A DNA stretch of 30,554 bases from a virus. Positions 7,312 through 14,147 of this stretch are shown here, piece by piece. Positions within the stretch are counted from its first letter, which is position 1, and every line of letters starts with the position of its first letter. The notes under the pieces were generated by a model. The model saw only the letters and a list, made by a program, of their open reading frames with translations. It was not told where the DNA came from and ran no database searches. Position numbers and translations under genes: made by a program. Where the stretch lies: IMG/VR virus record IMGVR_UViG_3300048128_000091, positions 1 through 30,554 of that record; one strand, written 5' to 3'.

Positions 7312-8142
7312 ATGGAAAAATACACTTATATTATGAAGAGAACAGAACCTGCTCCCAGTACAAAGGAGAAGGTTTCGTTTGTTGCGTCTTCTGCTACTCC
7401 TGATCGCTATGGTGACATCATCGATCAAAAGGGATGGATCTTAGAGAACTATAAGAAGAATCCTGTTGTATTGCTTAATCACGATTCAAACCAATTACCT
7501 ATAGGAAAAGGCAATGTTTACCTCCGAGATGACAAACTTGTTATTGATGTTGAGTTCGATTCAGAAGACGAAAGAGCAAAAGAAGTTGAAAGAAAAGCAA
7601 AAAAAGGATTCATGAATGCTGTTTCTGTTGGTTTTCGTCCACTTGAAAGCAAGTCAAGATCAGAACTCCCTGAAGATAATAAATATTATGGACAAAGAGG
7701 CATGTATTATAGTAAAGCAGAACTATTAGAGGTTTCAATCGTCACTATTCCAGCAAATGGAGAGGCTACAATGTTAGAACAGAAATTTTACAACGCAATG
7801 AAAGAAGAAATTCTTCGAGAAGTCAAAGAAGTTATGAAAGATACTTTGATTGTAAATAAGCACATCTTGAATGTAAGAGAAGAAGACGATCGCTATATCG
7901 TTGAGTTTGCAAAGCCTGAAATGGAAATGGAAGAAGAGGCCATGAAAGAGGAAGAAGAAAAGGCTATGGAAGAAGAGGAAGAAGAAAAAGAGATGGATTC
8001 TGAAGAAGAAGAAAAAGATATGGAAGATGAGGAAACAGAATCTTATCACGATGAAGAGGAAGAGAAGGAAGAAGAGGAAGTAGAAGAGAAAAGTTTTAAT
8101 GATTTAATAGAGGCTTTTGCCTATATCTTAACGTCAAAATAG
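7312..8142 (+). CDS. Prohead maturation protease (HK97 U35/S78 type) with acidic, scaffold-like tail
   Basis: 276 residues. The protease domain (about 1-165) carries S-A-T-P-D-R-Y-G-D-I-I-D near the N-terminus, the catalytic His candidate in N-H-D (H57) and the Ser candidate in A-V-S-V-G-F (S105), then L-L-E-V-S-I-V-T-I-P-A-N. These are hallmarks of HK97-type prohead proteases. From about residue 203 the chain is almost all Glu with Met, Lys and Asp, then ends in a short hydrophobic helix (FNDLIEAFAYIL). No separate scaffold gene is visible, so this tail, together with the N-terminus of the capsid protein, may serve that role. The ATG at 7312 follows GTGAGGA at good spacing and is preferred over the upstream TTG at 7285. 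Confidence 0.9.
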   Translation: MEKYTYIMKRTEPAPSTKEKVSFVASSATPDRYGDIIDQKGWILENYKKNPVVLLNHDSNQLPIGKGNVYLRDDKLVIDVEFDSEDERAKEVERKAKKGFMNAVSVGFRPLESKSRSELPEDNKYYGQRGMYYSKAELLEVSIVTIPANGEATMLEQKFYNAMKEEILREVKEVMKDTLIVNKHILNVREEDDRYIVEFAKPEMEMEEEAMKEEEEKAMEEEEEEKEMDSEEEEKDMEDEETESYHDEEEEKEEEEVEEKSFNDLIEAFAYILTSK

Positions 8143-8151
8143 GAGTAACCT

Positions 8152-9603
8152 ATGAACACCAAAATAGAAGAAGCAAAACGCCTTATAGCAGGCATTGTTT
8201 CACACCAAAAAAACACAGACGATCGTTTGAGAAACTTCGAGGATCAAGTAAAAGATCTTAAGAAGGCTCAAAAGTTACTTGCTGAAGGTCAAACTGCTGT
8301 AGTTAAGCCTGAAGTTGGAAACAATGATCATGCACTCAAGCAATACACAAAAGAAGATGGTTCTGTACAATGGAATACAGCAACAGTTTCTAAGAATATT
8401 ACTGGCCAAGGTCGAGTAAATATTCAAGAAAAAGGTCTTCTAGATGCTGATGTTTATGCTAACCAATGGCATGCTGATCTATGTGATATGGTACAACAAA
8501 GATCACTTGCTCGTATGATGATGAGAGATCCACATACACCAAAGGCTGATATGAAGTTGTATAACCATCTTCAAAAGGCTCCTTCTTTCATGAAAGATTC
8601 TGTCAACAAGGCTTTCACTGATAACGCAGGGGTTGGAGCAGAGTGGATTCCTGATCAATTCTCTACAGACTTGTATCAAACTTTTCAAGTTCCTCGTGGA
8701 TTGCGTGCTCTTCTTCCTTCTGTACAAATGGAAAGAGAAACTCTTCTTATTCCAAAGTTGAATAGAGGCGGTCGTCCTTACATCAAAGGTCAAATTACTG
8801 ATGATCTTGCTAAGTATCAAGCAAGCACAATCGAAACAGCACAGAAGACAGTTAGAGCGAAAGGTCTTGCTACTCTTATGAATATTGATGATGCGGCTGG
8901 AGAAGATTCTGCATTTGCTATCATTCCTGCTATGTCTCGACAAATCGCTCAAGATCTCGAAGATGCTTTTGAAGATGCTATGATCAATGGTGATTCTGCT
9001 GCTACTCATCAAGATGATATCTCAAACTGGAATATCAGAGAAAGATGGGGTGCTAGTGGGCTTGGATCTTCTGCTGATCATCGTCGTTTATTCCTTGGAA
9101 TGCGTGCAGCGGCTGCTGATAAGGGCTCTTCTGTTGATATCGGTGGCACTGCTATGACCTTCGCTGAATTCATGTCTGTTGTTTCAGAACTTGGAGAATT
9201 GGCTGTAGGAAATAAAGTTTGTGTTGTATCTCCTGAAGCACTTGTTGCGAACTTCTTACAACTTGATCAGGTTGTAACACTTGAGAAGTTTGGAACACAA
9301 GCAACAGTTCTAACAGGTCAACTTGCTAGTCTTGCTGGTATTCCTATTGTTATGTCTCGCTTTATGGGTGCAGATATGAATGCTTCAGGTCTTTATGACA
9401 ATGCTACCAAAGATAAAACAGGATTTTTAGTATTTAATACTGATTCGTGGTATCAATACTTGAGACGTCAAATCACTGTTGAAAGCGATAAGGACATCAC
9501 TTCAGGCGCTATTCAGATTGTATCTACAATGCGTGCAGTTATGGATTCTCCTGATGCTTCTTCAATCAAGAATGTAGCTTATGGTTACAACTTACCTATA
9601 TAA
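8152..9603 (+). CDS. Major capsid protein, HK97 fold
   Basis: 483 residues, directly after the protease and behind TAGGAGTAACCT. The N-terminal 70 residues are a charged coiled coil (I-E-E-A-K-R-L-I, R-L-R-N-F-E-D-Q-V-K-D-L), like the HK97 delta domain that is cut off during maturation. The rest fits the Phage_capsid family: W-I-P-D-Q-F-S-T-D-L-Y, R-E-T-L-L-I-P-K-L-N, the helix with Q-D-L-E-D-A-F-E-D-A-M-I-N-G-D, and near the end F-N-T-D-S-W-Y-Q-Y-L-R-R-Q-I-T-V-E-S-D-K-D. It forms the icosahedral shell. Placement between protease and connector genes is the standard order. Confidence 0.93.
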   Translation: MNTKIEEAKRLIAGIVSHQKNTDDRLRNFEDQVKDLKKAQKLLAEGQTAVVKPEVGNNDHALKQYTKEDGSVQWNTATVSKNITGQGRVNIQEKGLLDADVYANQWHADLCDMVQQRSLARMMMRDPHTPKADMKLYNHLQKAPSFMKDSVNKAFTDNAGVGAEWIPDQFSTDLYQTFQVPRGLRALLPSVQMERETLLIPKLNRGGRPYIKGQITDDLAKYQASTIETAQKTVRAKGLATLMNIDDAAGEDSAFAIIPAMSRQIAQDLEDAFEDAMINGDSAATHQDDISNWNIRERWGASGLGSSADHRRLFLGMRAAAADKGSSVDIGGTAMTFAEFMSVVSELGELAVGNKVCVVSPEALVANFLQLDQVVTLEKFGTQATVLTGQLASLAGIPIVMSRFMGADMNASGLYDNATKDKTGFLVFNTDSWYQYLRRQITVESDKDITSGAIQIVSTMRAVMDSPDASSIKNVAYGYNLPI

Positions 9604-9620
9604 TCTTTAAGGAGTTTTAA

Positions 9621-9989
9621 ATGTTTACTTTATCTTACAAAATCGAAGCGATCACAAATACAGATAAAACTAGAGCTATTGTTGCTCCTGTTGATTGTCG
9701 AGTTGAAGCCGCTTATATTATCCCTTCTGCTGATGTTGCAGATGGTGCTAGTAATAAGTTGGTCTGTGAAGTATATGCTGATAATGATACTGATGTATTG
9801 TTCAGTGTTGATTCAGATGCTGAAGCAGGTTTTTCTTTGAATGAGCCTGAAGAACTTGATCTTCAAGATGGTGTTTCAAAGAGATTTGAAGCAGGTCAGG
9901 CAATACAAGTTAAATGTGATGTAACAGGAACAATAGCATCTAATGATATTCTATTTGTTCTCAAGTGCGTTCCTGCTCGTGATATCTAA
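9621..9989 (+). CDS. Probable head decoration or stabilisation protein
   Basis: 122 residues, all predicted beta strands and no helix-rich part, with a sandwich-like pattern (A-I-V-A-P-V-D-C-R-V-E-A-A-Y-I, L-V-C-E-V-Y-A-D, I-Q-V-K-C-D-V-T-G-T). It sits directly after the capsid gene behind AAGGAGTTTTAA, where small decoration proteins usually lie. Capsid-surface binding is inferred from position and fold type. I do not recognise a specific family. Confidence 0.6.
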   Translation: MFTLSYKIEAITNTDKTRAIVAPVDCRVEAAYIIPSADVADGASNKLVCEVYADNDTDVLFSVDSDAEAGFSLNEPEELDLQDGVSKRFEAGQAIQVKCDVTGTIASNDILFVLKCVPARDI

Positions 9990-10001
9990 GGATTTAAATG
10001 A

Positions 10002-10613
10002 ATGAGTTTAGTATCTGTATCAGTATTGAAAGAGTATCTCCCTGAGATACAAGGATCTTCTATTGATGCAGATCTAACCTCACTTATTACCCGAATAGAG
10101 GGTTTTATTGCTCGCTACTTGGGTTTTCCTTTGTCTGATAGTGGAACCTCTTATACATTAGATCAATCAACATACACATTATTTGCTGACGGATCTATGT
10201 ACGGTCTTGAATATGTATTACAATCACCGATTAAACCGATCATCTCGATTACATCAATTCATTCTGATAGTGATCGGGTTTATGGTTCTGATACTTTGAT
10301 CGATTCATCTCAATATGAGATAGATAAGGAGTTAGGAAGAATTATCCTAGATGATACTTCTCCTGATACTTTTGATCGTGGTTTTCGTGCTATTAAGATT
10401 GTAGGCTCTTTTGGCTTTAGTACATCAAACCCACCTTCTGACCTTGTACATGCTATTTGTGTGTATTGTGCCCATTTACAACGTGCAAAGAGCAATCAGG
10501 GGAACGTATCTATTACGCAAAGAAATAGTACAGTTACATTATCACCTAGAACAATGCCTGAAGAGGTCAAAGAAATATTGAGAGGTTATAGAAATGTCTC
10601 AACTATCTTTTGA
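10002..10613 (+). CDS. Head-tail connector (adaptor) protein, HK97 gp6-like
   Basis: 203 residues. The N-terminal helices (V-S-V-L-K-E-Y-L-P, L-T-S-L-I-T-R-I-E-G-F-I-A-R-Y-L-G) are typical of the gp6/gp15-type adaptor that docks below the portal. A beta-containing middle (S-P-I-K-P-I-I-S-I-T-S-I, Y-E-I-D-K-E-L-G-R-I-I-L) and a final helical part (D-L-V-H-A-I-C-V-Y-C-A-H-L) follow the same plan. The ATG at 9998 stops early, so 10002 is the start; CTAAGGA lies upstream. It overlaps the next gene by 20 bases, which suggests coupling. Confidence 0.75.
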   Translation: MSLVSVSVLKEYLPEIQGSSIDADLTSLITRIEGFIARYLGFPLSDSGTSYTLDQSTYTLFADGSMYGLEYVLQSPIKPIISITSIHSDSDRVYGSDTLIDSSQYEIDKELGRIILDDTSPDTFDRGFRAIKIVGSFGFSTSNPPSDLVHAICVYCAHLQRAKSNQGNVSITQRNSTVTLSPRTMPEEVKEILRGYRNVSTIF

Positions 10614-10983
10614 TGATTTCCTTCAGCGAGTAAGAGAAGCAGATAACAGACTTCTCCTAGAGTTAGAGCGGGTACTTATTCGATCCGCTCTAAGAATGGA
10701 AAGAGATGGAAAGTTGAATGCTACATCCTATCCAAAAGTAAGAACAGGAAGACTTAGATCTTCTATCACAGGTCTAGTAGATGCTCCTCTAGGTTCTCCT
10801 AGGGTAGTTCTAAGAGCAGGCGGATCTACCTCAGGAACAGATGTAGATTATGCTGAATATGTTGAATTTGGTACTCGTTTTATCAAGCCTCGCCTGTTTT
10901 TGGGTCGGGCTGTCAACGCAGAATCTCAACGTCTTCCTGATAGGTTATCTTCTCTTCTTAATGTTGCTCTGGGAGCTGATTGA
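10594..10983 (+). CDS. HK97 gp10-like neck/tail completion protein
   Basis: 129 residues. An N-terminal helix with many Arg and Glu leads into K-V-R-T-G-R-L-R-S-S-I, then Y-A-E-Y-V-E-F-G-T-R and a short P-R-L-F-L-G-R-A-V. The V-R-T-G-R-L-R and Y-A-x-Y-V-E-F-G-T pair is the signature of the HK97-gp10 family, which closes the head-tail joint. Position between adaptor and terminator agrees. Its start lies inside the preceding gene and its stop overlaps the next start as ATGA/TGATG. Confidence 0.85.
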   Translation: MSQLSFDDFLQRVREADNRLLLELERVLIRSALRMERDGKLNATSYPKVRTGRLRSSITGLVDAPLGSPRVVLRAGGSTSGTDVDYAEYVEFGTRFIKPRLFLGRAVNAESQRLPDRLSSLLNVALGAD

Positions 10984-11435
10984 TGTCTGATATCATACAT
11001 GTACAAGTATTGTCTAGATTGAAGACCTTAGTAGCTGCTGATTTTTCCAGTGGTTTTTCAGGCCTTGATCTTTCTGATCGTGTTGTTATTGGTGCTGTTT
11101 TGAATGCTCCTCAGGTTCCTTCTGCTAGTATCGTCTTTATTGATACCATAGAACAACAGGGTAGGACGTTAGGCAGATATATAGGTGAATCTGTATATCA
11201 GATTGTATGTTATGCAGGTGGAGATGTTCTAGAATCTAGAATAAAGAATGCTATGAATCTAGCCGGTGATATTCAAAAAGCGATCACTTCAGATCGTACA
11301 CTAGGATTATCCGGCCTTACTCAAGATGTAATTGTTAATTTTACTGCTCTAGATGGTGAGGAATATGGTATATCTAACACAGGGATCTCATTATTAGAGG
11401 TGAGAGTATCCCATCAATCTCAATTCGGTGTCTAG
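10983..11435 (+). CDS. Probable tail terminator protein
   Basis: 150 residues from the ATG that overlaps the previous stop (TGATG); GGGAG lies upstream. A TTG one codon earlier is less likely. An N-terminal helix (I-I-H-V-Q-V-L-S-R-L-K-T-L-V) is followed by alternating strands and helices (V-Y-Q-I-V-C-Y-A-G, A-M-N-L-A-G-D-I-Q-K-A-I), like the gpU/DUF3168-type terminators that cap the tail tube under the neck. Position after gp10-like and before the tube gene supports this. No single diagnostic motif was seen. Confidence 0.65.
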   Translation: MSDIIHVQVLSRLKTLVAADFSSGFSGLDLSDRVVIGAVLNAPQVPSASIVFIDTIEQQGRTLGRYIGESVYQIVCYAGGDVLESRIKNAMNLAGDIQKAITSDRTLGLSGLTQDVIVNFTALDGEEYGISNTGISLLEVRVSHQSQFGV

Positions 11436-12191
11436 ATGAGTTGGTATAATTCAGATTTCAAAAGAAGACTTCCTTTGGTTATAGATACATCTACAACTTC
11501 AAAGGGTACAATAGAATTCTCTTTTGTTGTTCCTGAGGATTATGATGACTTTTGGAACAATGTTAGAACAGATGGATTTGATGTTGTGCTTGCTGATAAG
11601 AATGGAGAGGCATTCACATTTCAAAGATTCACATGGAATGCAACAACAAGATCAAGTCTTTTTAGAGTTGCAGGGTTCTCAATGACAGAGGGTAACGTTA
11701 TGCACGTTATCTATATCTATTGGGATAATCCTGATCAAAGTACAGATTTATCTAGTAGTGTTACAACAACCTCACCAAAAACAACATTTGCTTATCTAGG
11801 CGCTCCCTTTGGGAATGTTGTCAACTTTCAAACAAGATCTGGATTGTCTACTGTTCCTACTACAATATTCCAGAAAGATCCTGATGAAAAAATAGATATA
11901 TGGTTCCCTATCTCTCAGTTACTTGCTCCTCGTGCTTTGCCATATAATGAAAGGCTAGATTTCAAAGGTCTAGATTATATAGATGTAAATGTACTAGATT
12001 CTTTAGATGCAAATCAAACAGCAATGTATGCTCTAGGAGAAACGAGAATAATTTCAGGTTGGGTTCGTGCTAGAATACAAGCAGGATCAGATGATACTGA
12101 TTATGTTGTTAGAATTAAAGTTTTTACTTCAGATAATGAAGTTTTCATATTATCGTGTTTATTACAAGTTAGAAAATTATTACCTACATAG
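11436..12191 (+). CDS. Virion protein with DUF2341-like beta domain
   Basis: 251 residues, starting directly after the previous stop with only a weak Shine-Dalgarno site. The first half has W-Y-N-S-D-F-K-R-R-L-P-L-V-I-D, then D-D-F-W-N-N-V-R-T-D-G-F-D-V-V-L-A-D-K-N-G and I-Y-I-Y-W-D-N-P. This resembles DUF2341 (W-x-Y-R-R-x-I-x-I-x-x and D-G-x-D-I-x-x-x-D), a beta-sandwich often found with lectin domains. The second half is also beta-rich and I do not recognise it. Position before the tube gene suggests a tail or neck surface protein. Carbohydrate binding is possible but unproven. Confidence 0.55.
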   Translation: MSWYNSDFKRRLPLVIDTSTTSKGTIEFSFVVPEDYDDFWNNVRTDGFDVVLADKNGEAFTFQRFTWNATTRSSLFRVAGFSMTEGNVMHVIYIYWDNPDQSTDLSSSVTTTSPKTTFAYLGAPFGNVVNFQTRSGLSTVPTTIFQKDPDEKIDIWFPISQLLAPRALPYNERLDFKGLDYIDVNVLDSLDANQTAMYALGETRIISGWVRARIQAGSDDTDYVVRIKVFTSDNEVFILSCLLQVRKLLPT

Positions 12192-12200
12192 GAGGATATT

Positions 12201-13163
12201 ATGCCTTTAGAATTTGGACGTGGTGCGTTTATCAAGTTAGGAGAAGAAGCAACTTATGGAACAATAGCTGCTTCTATGCCAGTTGATAACAGAATCATAT
12301 CAGCATCTTTTCAGAAAACACAAGAGAAGGAAAGAAAAACACATCTATCTCAATCAGGTGCAGGAGGATTTCAGAATGGTCATTTTGATGCCTTCTTAAA
12401 TGTTGGAGGTTCTATTGATCTTCCTTTGCTCTATGAAGGGACAGGAATGCTTTTGAAGGCTGCAATTGGTGCGGTAACAACTACAGATCTAGGAGCATCT
12501 GAAGATCCTAGATATCAGCATGATTATGAACCTTCTTCTGATGGTGAACTTCCATCTTTATCTATAGGCCTTCAAAGAGGTACAGGATCAAAAGAGATCT
12601 TCTTAGGTTGTAAGGTTGCAACTATGGGAATCTCAGGAACGGCAGGAGAAGAGGTAACTGCATCTTTTGAAGTTATTGCTCAAAATGCTGATGCTCGTGC
12701 TGCTGCTTATACTTCTTCCTTTGGTTCAGGTCGTCAAATCTTTCATTTTGAAAGTGGGGATCTAAGTTATAACTCTGCTACATACAAGATGAAATCTTTT
12801 GAGTTGTCACTTGATAACAAACTTGAAAGAAGGAATGTATTAGGAGATAAGAAAACCTTAGAGCCTATCACTAACGACGTAAAGGATATTACTTTATCAG
12901 TTACTCTAGAGATGCAAGATAATGTTTTATATACAGCTTATCTAGACGGTACTCAATCAGATGTAGAGTTCACATTTACAAACTCAGATGGTGACTTGTG
13001 CAATGTATTGATCCGTAATTGCTACATTACAGATTATGATGATGCCGTTAATACCTTTGGAGCCTTAGAGAGAACTATGACCTTTGTAGGAGAAGGTGAT
13101 GCATCTAATGAGCCTATCAGAATCAGAATAACAAATAATCAATCTTCTGGTGTTGCTAATTAA
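12201..13163 (+). CDS. Major tail tube protein
   Basis: 320 residues behind a strong TAGGAGG. The opening F-G-R-G-A-F-I-K-L-G-E-E-A-T-Y-G-T is characteristic of siphovirus tube proteins. Further matching parts are G-G-S-I-D-L-P-L-L-Y-E-G-T-G, P-S-L-S-I-G-L-Q-R-G-T and K-M-K-S-F-E-L-S-L-D-N-K-L-E, which follow the beta-barrel plan of stacking tube rings. It should form the tail tube around the tape measure. It lies just before the chaperone and tape measure genes. Stop and next start overlap (TAATG). Confidence 0.88.
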   Translation: MPLEFGRGAFIKLGEEATYGTIAASMPVDNRIISASFQKTQEKERKTHLSQSGAGGFQNGHFDAFLNVGGSIDLPLLYEGTGMLLKAAIGAVTTTDLGASEDPRYQHDYEPSSDGELPSLSIGLQRGTGSKEIFLGCKVATMGISGTAGEEVTASFEVIAQNADARAAAYTSSFGSGRQIFHFESGDLSYNSATYKMKSFELSLDNKLERRNVLGDKKTLEPITNDVKDITLSVTLEMQDNVLYTAYLDGTQSDVEFTFTNSDGDLCNVLIRNCYITDYDDAVNTFGALERTMTFVGEGDASNEPIRIRITNNQSSGVAN

Positions 13164-13417
13164 TGATCTCAAAGTTGATTAGAACAATATTGAAGAAACT
13201 AGAATGCAATCTCACAGATCTAGAAAGATATAGTGGGATTGAATATTCTATTTTGTGGAGAATGCTTAATAACAATCAAGATCCAACAGATTGGGAGGTT
13301 CAACAATTAGAGAAGGTATTATCTGAAAAAACAGATTATAAACAATCATACATAGATAAAAGATTAAAAAAATACAAGGCAGGTGTATATTATGGAAATA
13401 TTAAAGGAGATCGCTGA
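13163..13417 (+). CDS. Small XRE-type helix-turn-helix protein inside the tail operon
   Basis: 84 residues. The pattern L-T-D-L-E-R-Y-S-G-I-E-Y-S-I-L-W-R-M-L then D-W-E-V-Q-Q-L-E-K-V-L fits a Cro/XRE HTH fold at about residues 12-52, followed by a basic tail. The start codon overlaps the tube gene stop (TAATG), and the 3' end overlaps the chaperone start by 26 bases, so it is translated as part of the late operon. A DNA-binding regulator is unusual here. It could instead be a structural helper with a coincidental HTH-like layout. Confidence 0.65.
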   Translation: MISKLIRTILKKLECNLTDLERYSGIEYSILWRMLNNNQDPTDWEVQQLEKVLSEKTDYKQSYIDKRLKKYKAGVYYGNIKGDR

Positions 13418-13916
13418 AGCATCAACATTTCAAGTAGAATGTTTTGACGGTAAATTACTAATAGAAGGAAGAATCTTAACCGCTCCAGAAATAGAGCAGA
13501 TCGGTCTAGGTTCTTCTCTTTTGGCTCAGGAGGTCTTAATCTCCAATAAGCAACAAGGTCTGAATACAATCGATCAGATAAGAGAAAAAGCAGATAAAGA
13601 AGGCATGGAAGGTCTAGATGAAACAGAACTTCTTAGACTTCTCGACTTTGCAAAGTCGATCAGGCCTGAAACAATGGCAAGGATATCAGAGGATCAAGAT
13701 AAGATACTTTGTAAGGTTATCAAAAGAGCCTCTCAAGATGGTGTCTCGTGGGAGAACATTACTCTTTGTCATGCTATGGAACAAATGAATCCAGATCAAA
13801 ATGTTCTTTGGGTGGGAGTATTCACATCAGAAGACCGTAACAACATCATAAATAAGGCTATGCAAGGACAACAGGAGGCAATAGAACGGCTTCAACGATT
13901 TCAAAGCAGATCCTAA
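13392..13916 (+). CDS. Tail assembly chaperone, short form (gpG-like)
   Basis: 174 residues from the ATG at 13392, which follows AGGTG by 8 bases; the GTG at 13383 lies within that Shine-Dalgarno site and is less likely. Early strands (F-Q-V-E-C-F-D-G-K-L-L-I-E-G-R) are followed by a mostly helical acidic protein. Position directly between tail tube and tape measure is that of gpG/gpGT chaperones, which coat the tape measure before tube assembly. The stop at 13914-13916 is immediately followed by a 70-codon open frame without a start codon. See 13885-14127. Confidence 0.75.
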   Translation: MEILKEIAEASTFQVECFDGKLLIEGRILTAPEIEQIGLGSSLLAQEVLISNKQQGLNTIDQIREKADKEGMEGLDETELLRLLDFAKSIRPETMARISEDQDKILCKVIKRASQDGVSWENITLCHAMEQMNPDQNVLWVGVFTSEDRNNIINKAMQGQQEAIERLQRFQSRS

Positions 13917-14127
13917 CTATGTATTTCTTATTGATCTTGTTGCTCGTACTTATGGACAACTTCCTTCAGAGGTTCTTAAGTTGGACTTTGATGATCTGTA
14001 TATATGTGTACATTGTATTATACAAAGGTCGAAAAGGTTTAATAAGATTCTAAGGAAACAGAGCAAAGGGAAAAATAACATGCTCTTTCCTGTAATAAAT
14101 CTCTCAGATCTTACTGATATGATATAA
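13885..14127 (+). CDS. Tail assembly chaperone, frameshift extension (gpT-like part of gpGT)
   Basis: Open in the +1 frame relative to 13392-13916 and ending at TAA 14125-14127. The product (Y-V-F-L-I-D-L-V-A-R-T-Y-G-Q-L-P-S-E-V-L-K-L-D-F) has the layout typical of the T part of tail chaperones, and ends with a basic segment and I-N-L-S-D-L. No ATG lies near its beginning. The shift must occur within 13885-13916. The best +1 candidate is TTT-C at 13899-13902, where tRNA-Phe could move from UUU to the better matched UUC. The fusion would be about 244 residues. A sequencing error is an alternative. Confidence 0.7.
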   Translation, partial: NGFNDFKADPNYVFLIDLVARTYGQLPSEVLKLDFDDLYICVHCIIQRSKRFNKILRKQSKGKNNMLFPVINLSDLTDMI

Positions 14128-14147
14128 TAGGTTGCAAAGAGGTAGTT

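Noticed and set aside
8503-9012. Long open frame on the reverse strand
   Set aside because: It lies entirely within the capsid gene, has no ribosome binding site and a composition of codon-mirrored Ser and Arg.
14123-14128. TATAAT just before the tape measure gene as a promoter
   Set aside because: No -35 box at 16-18 bases; the sequence belongs to the end of the chaperone extension.
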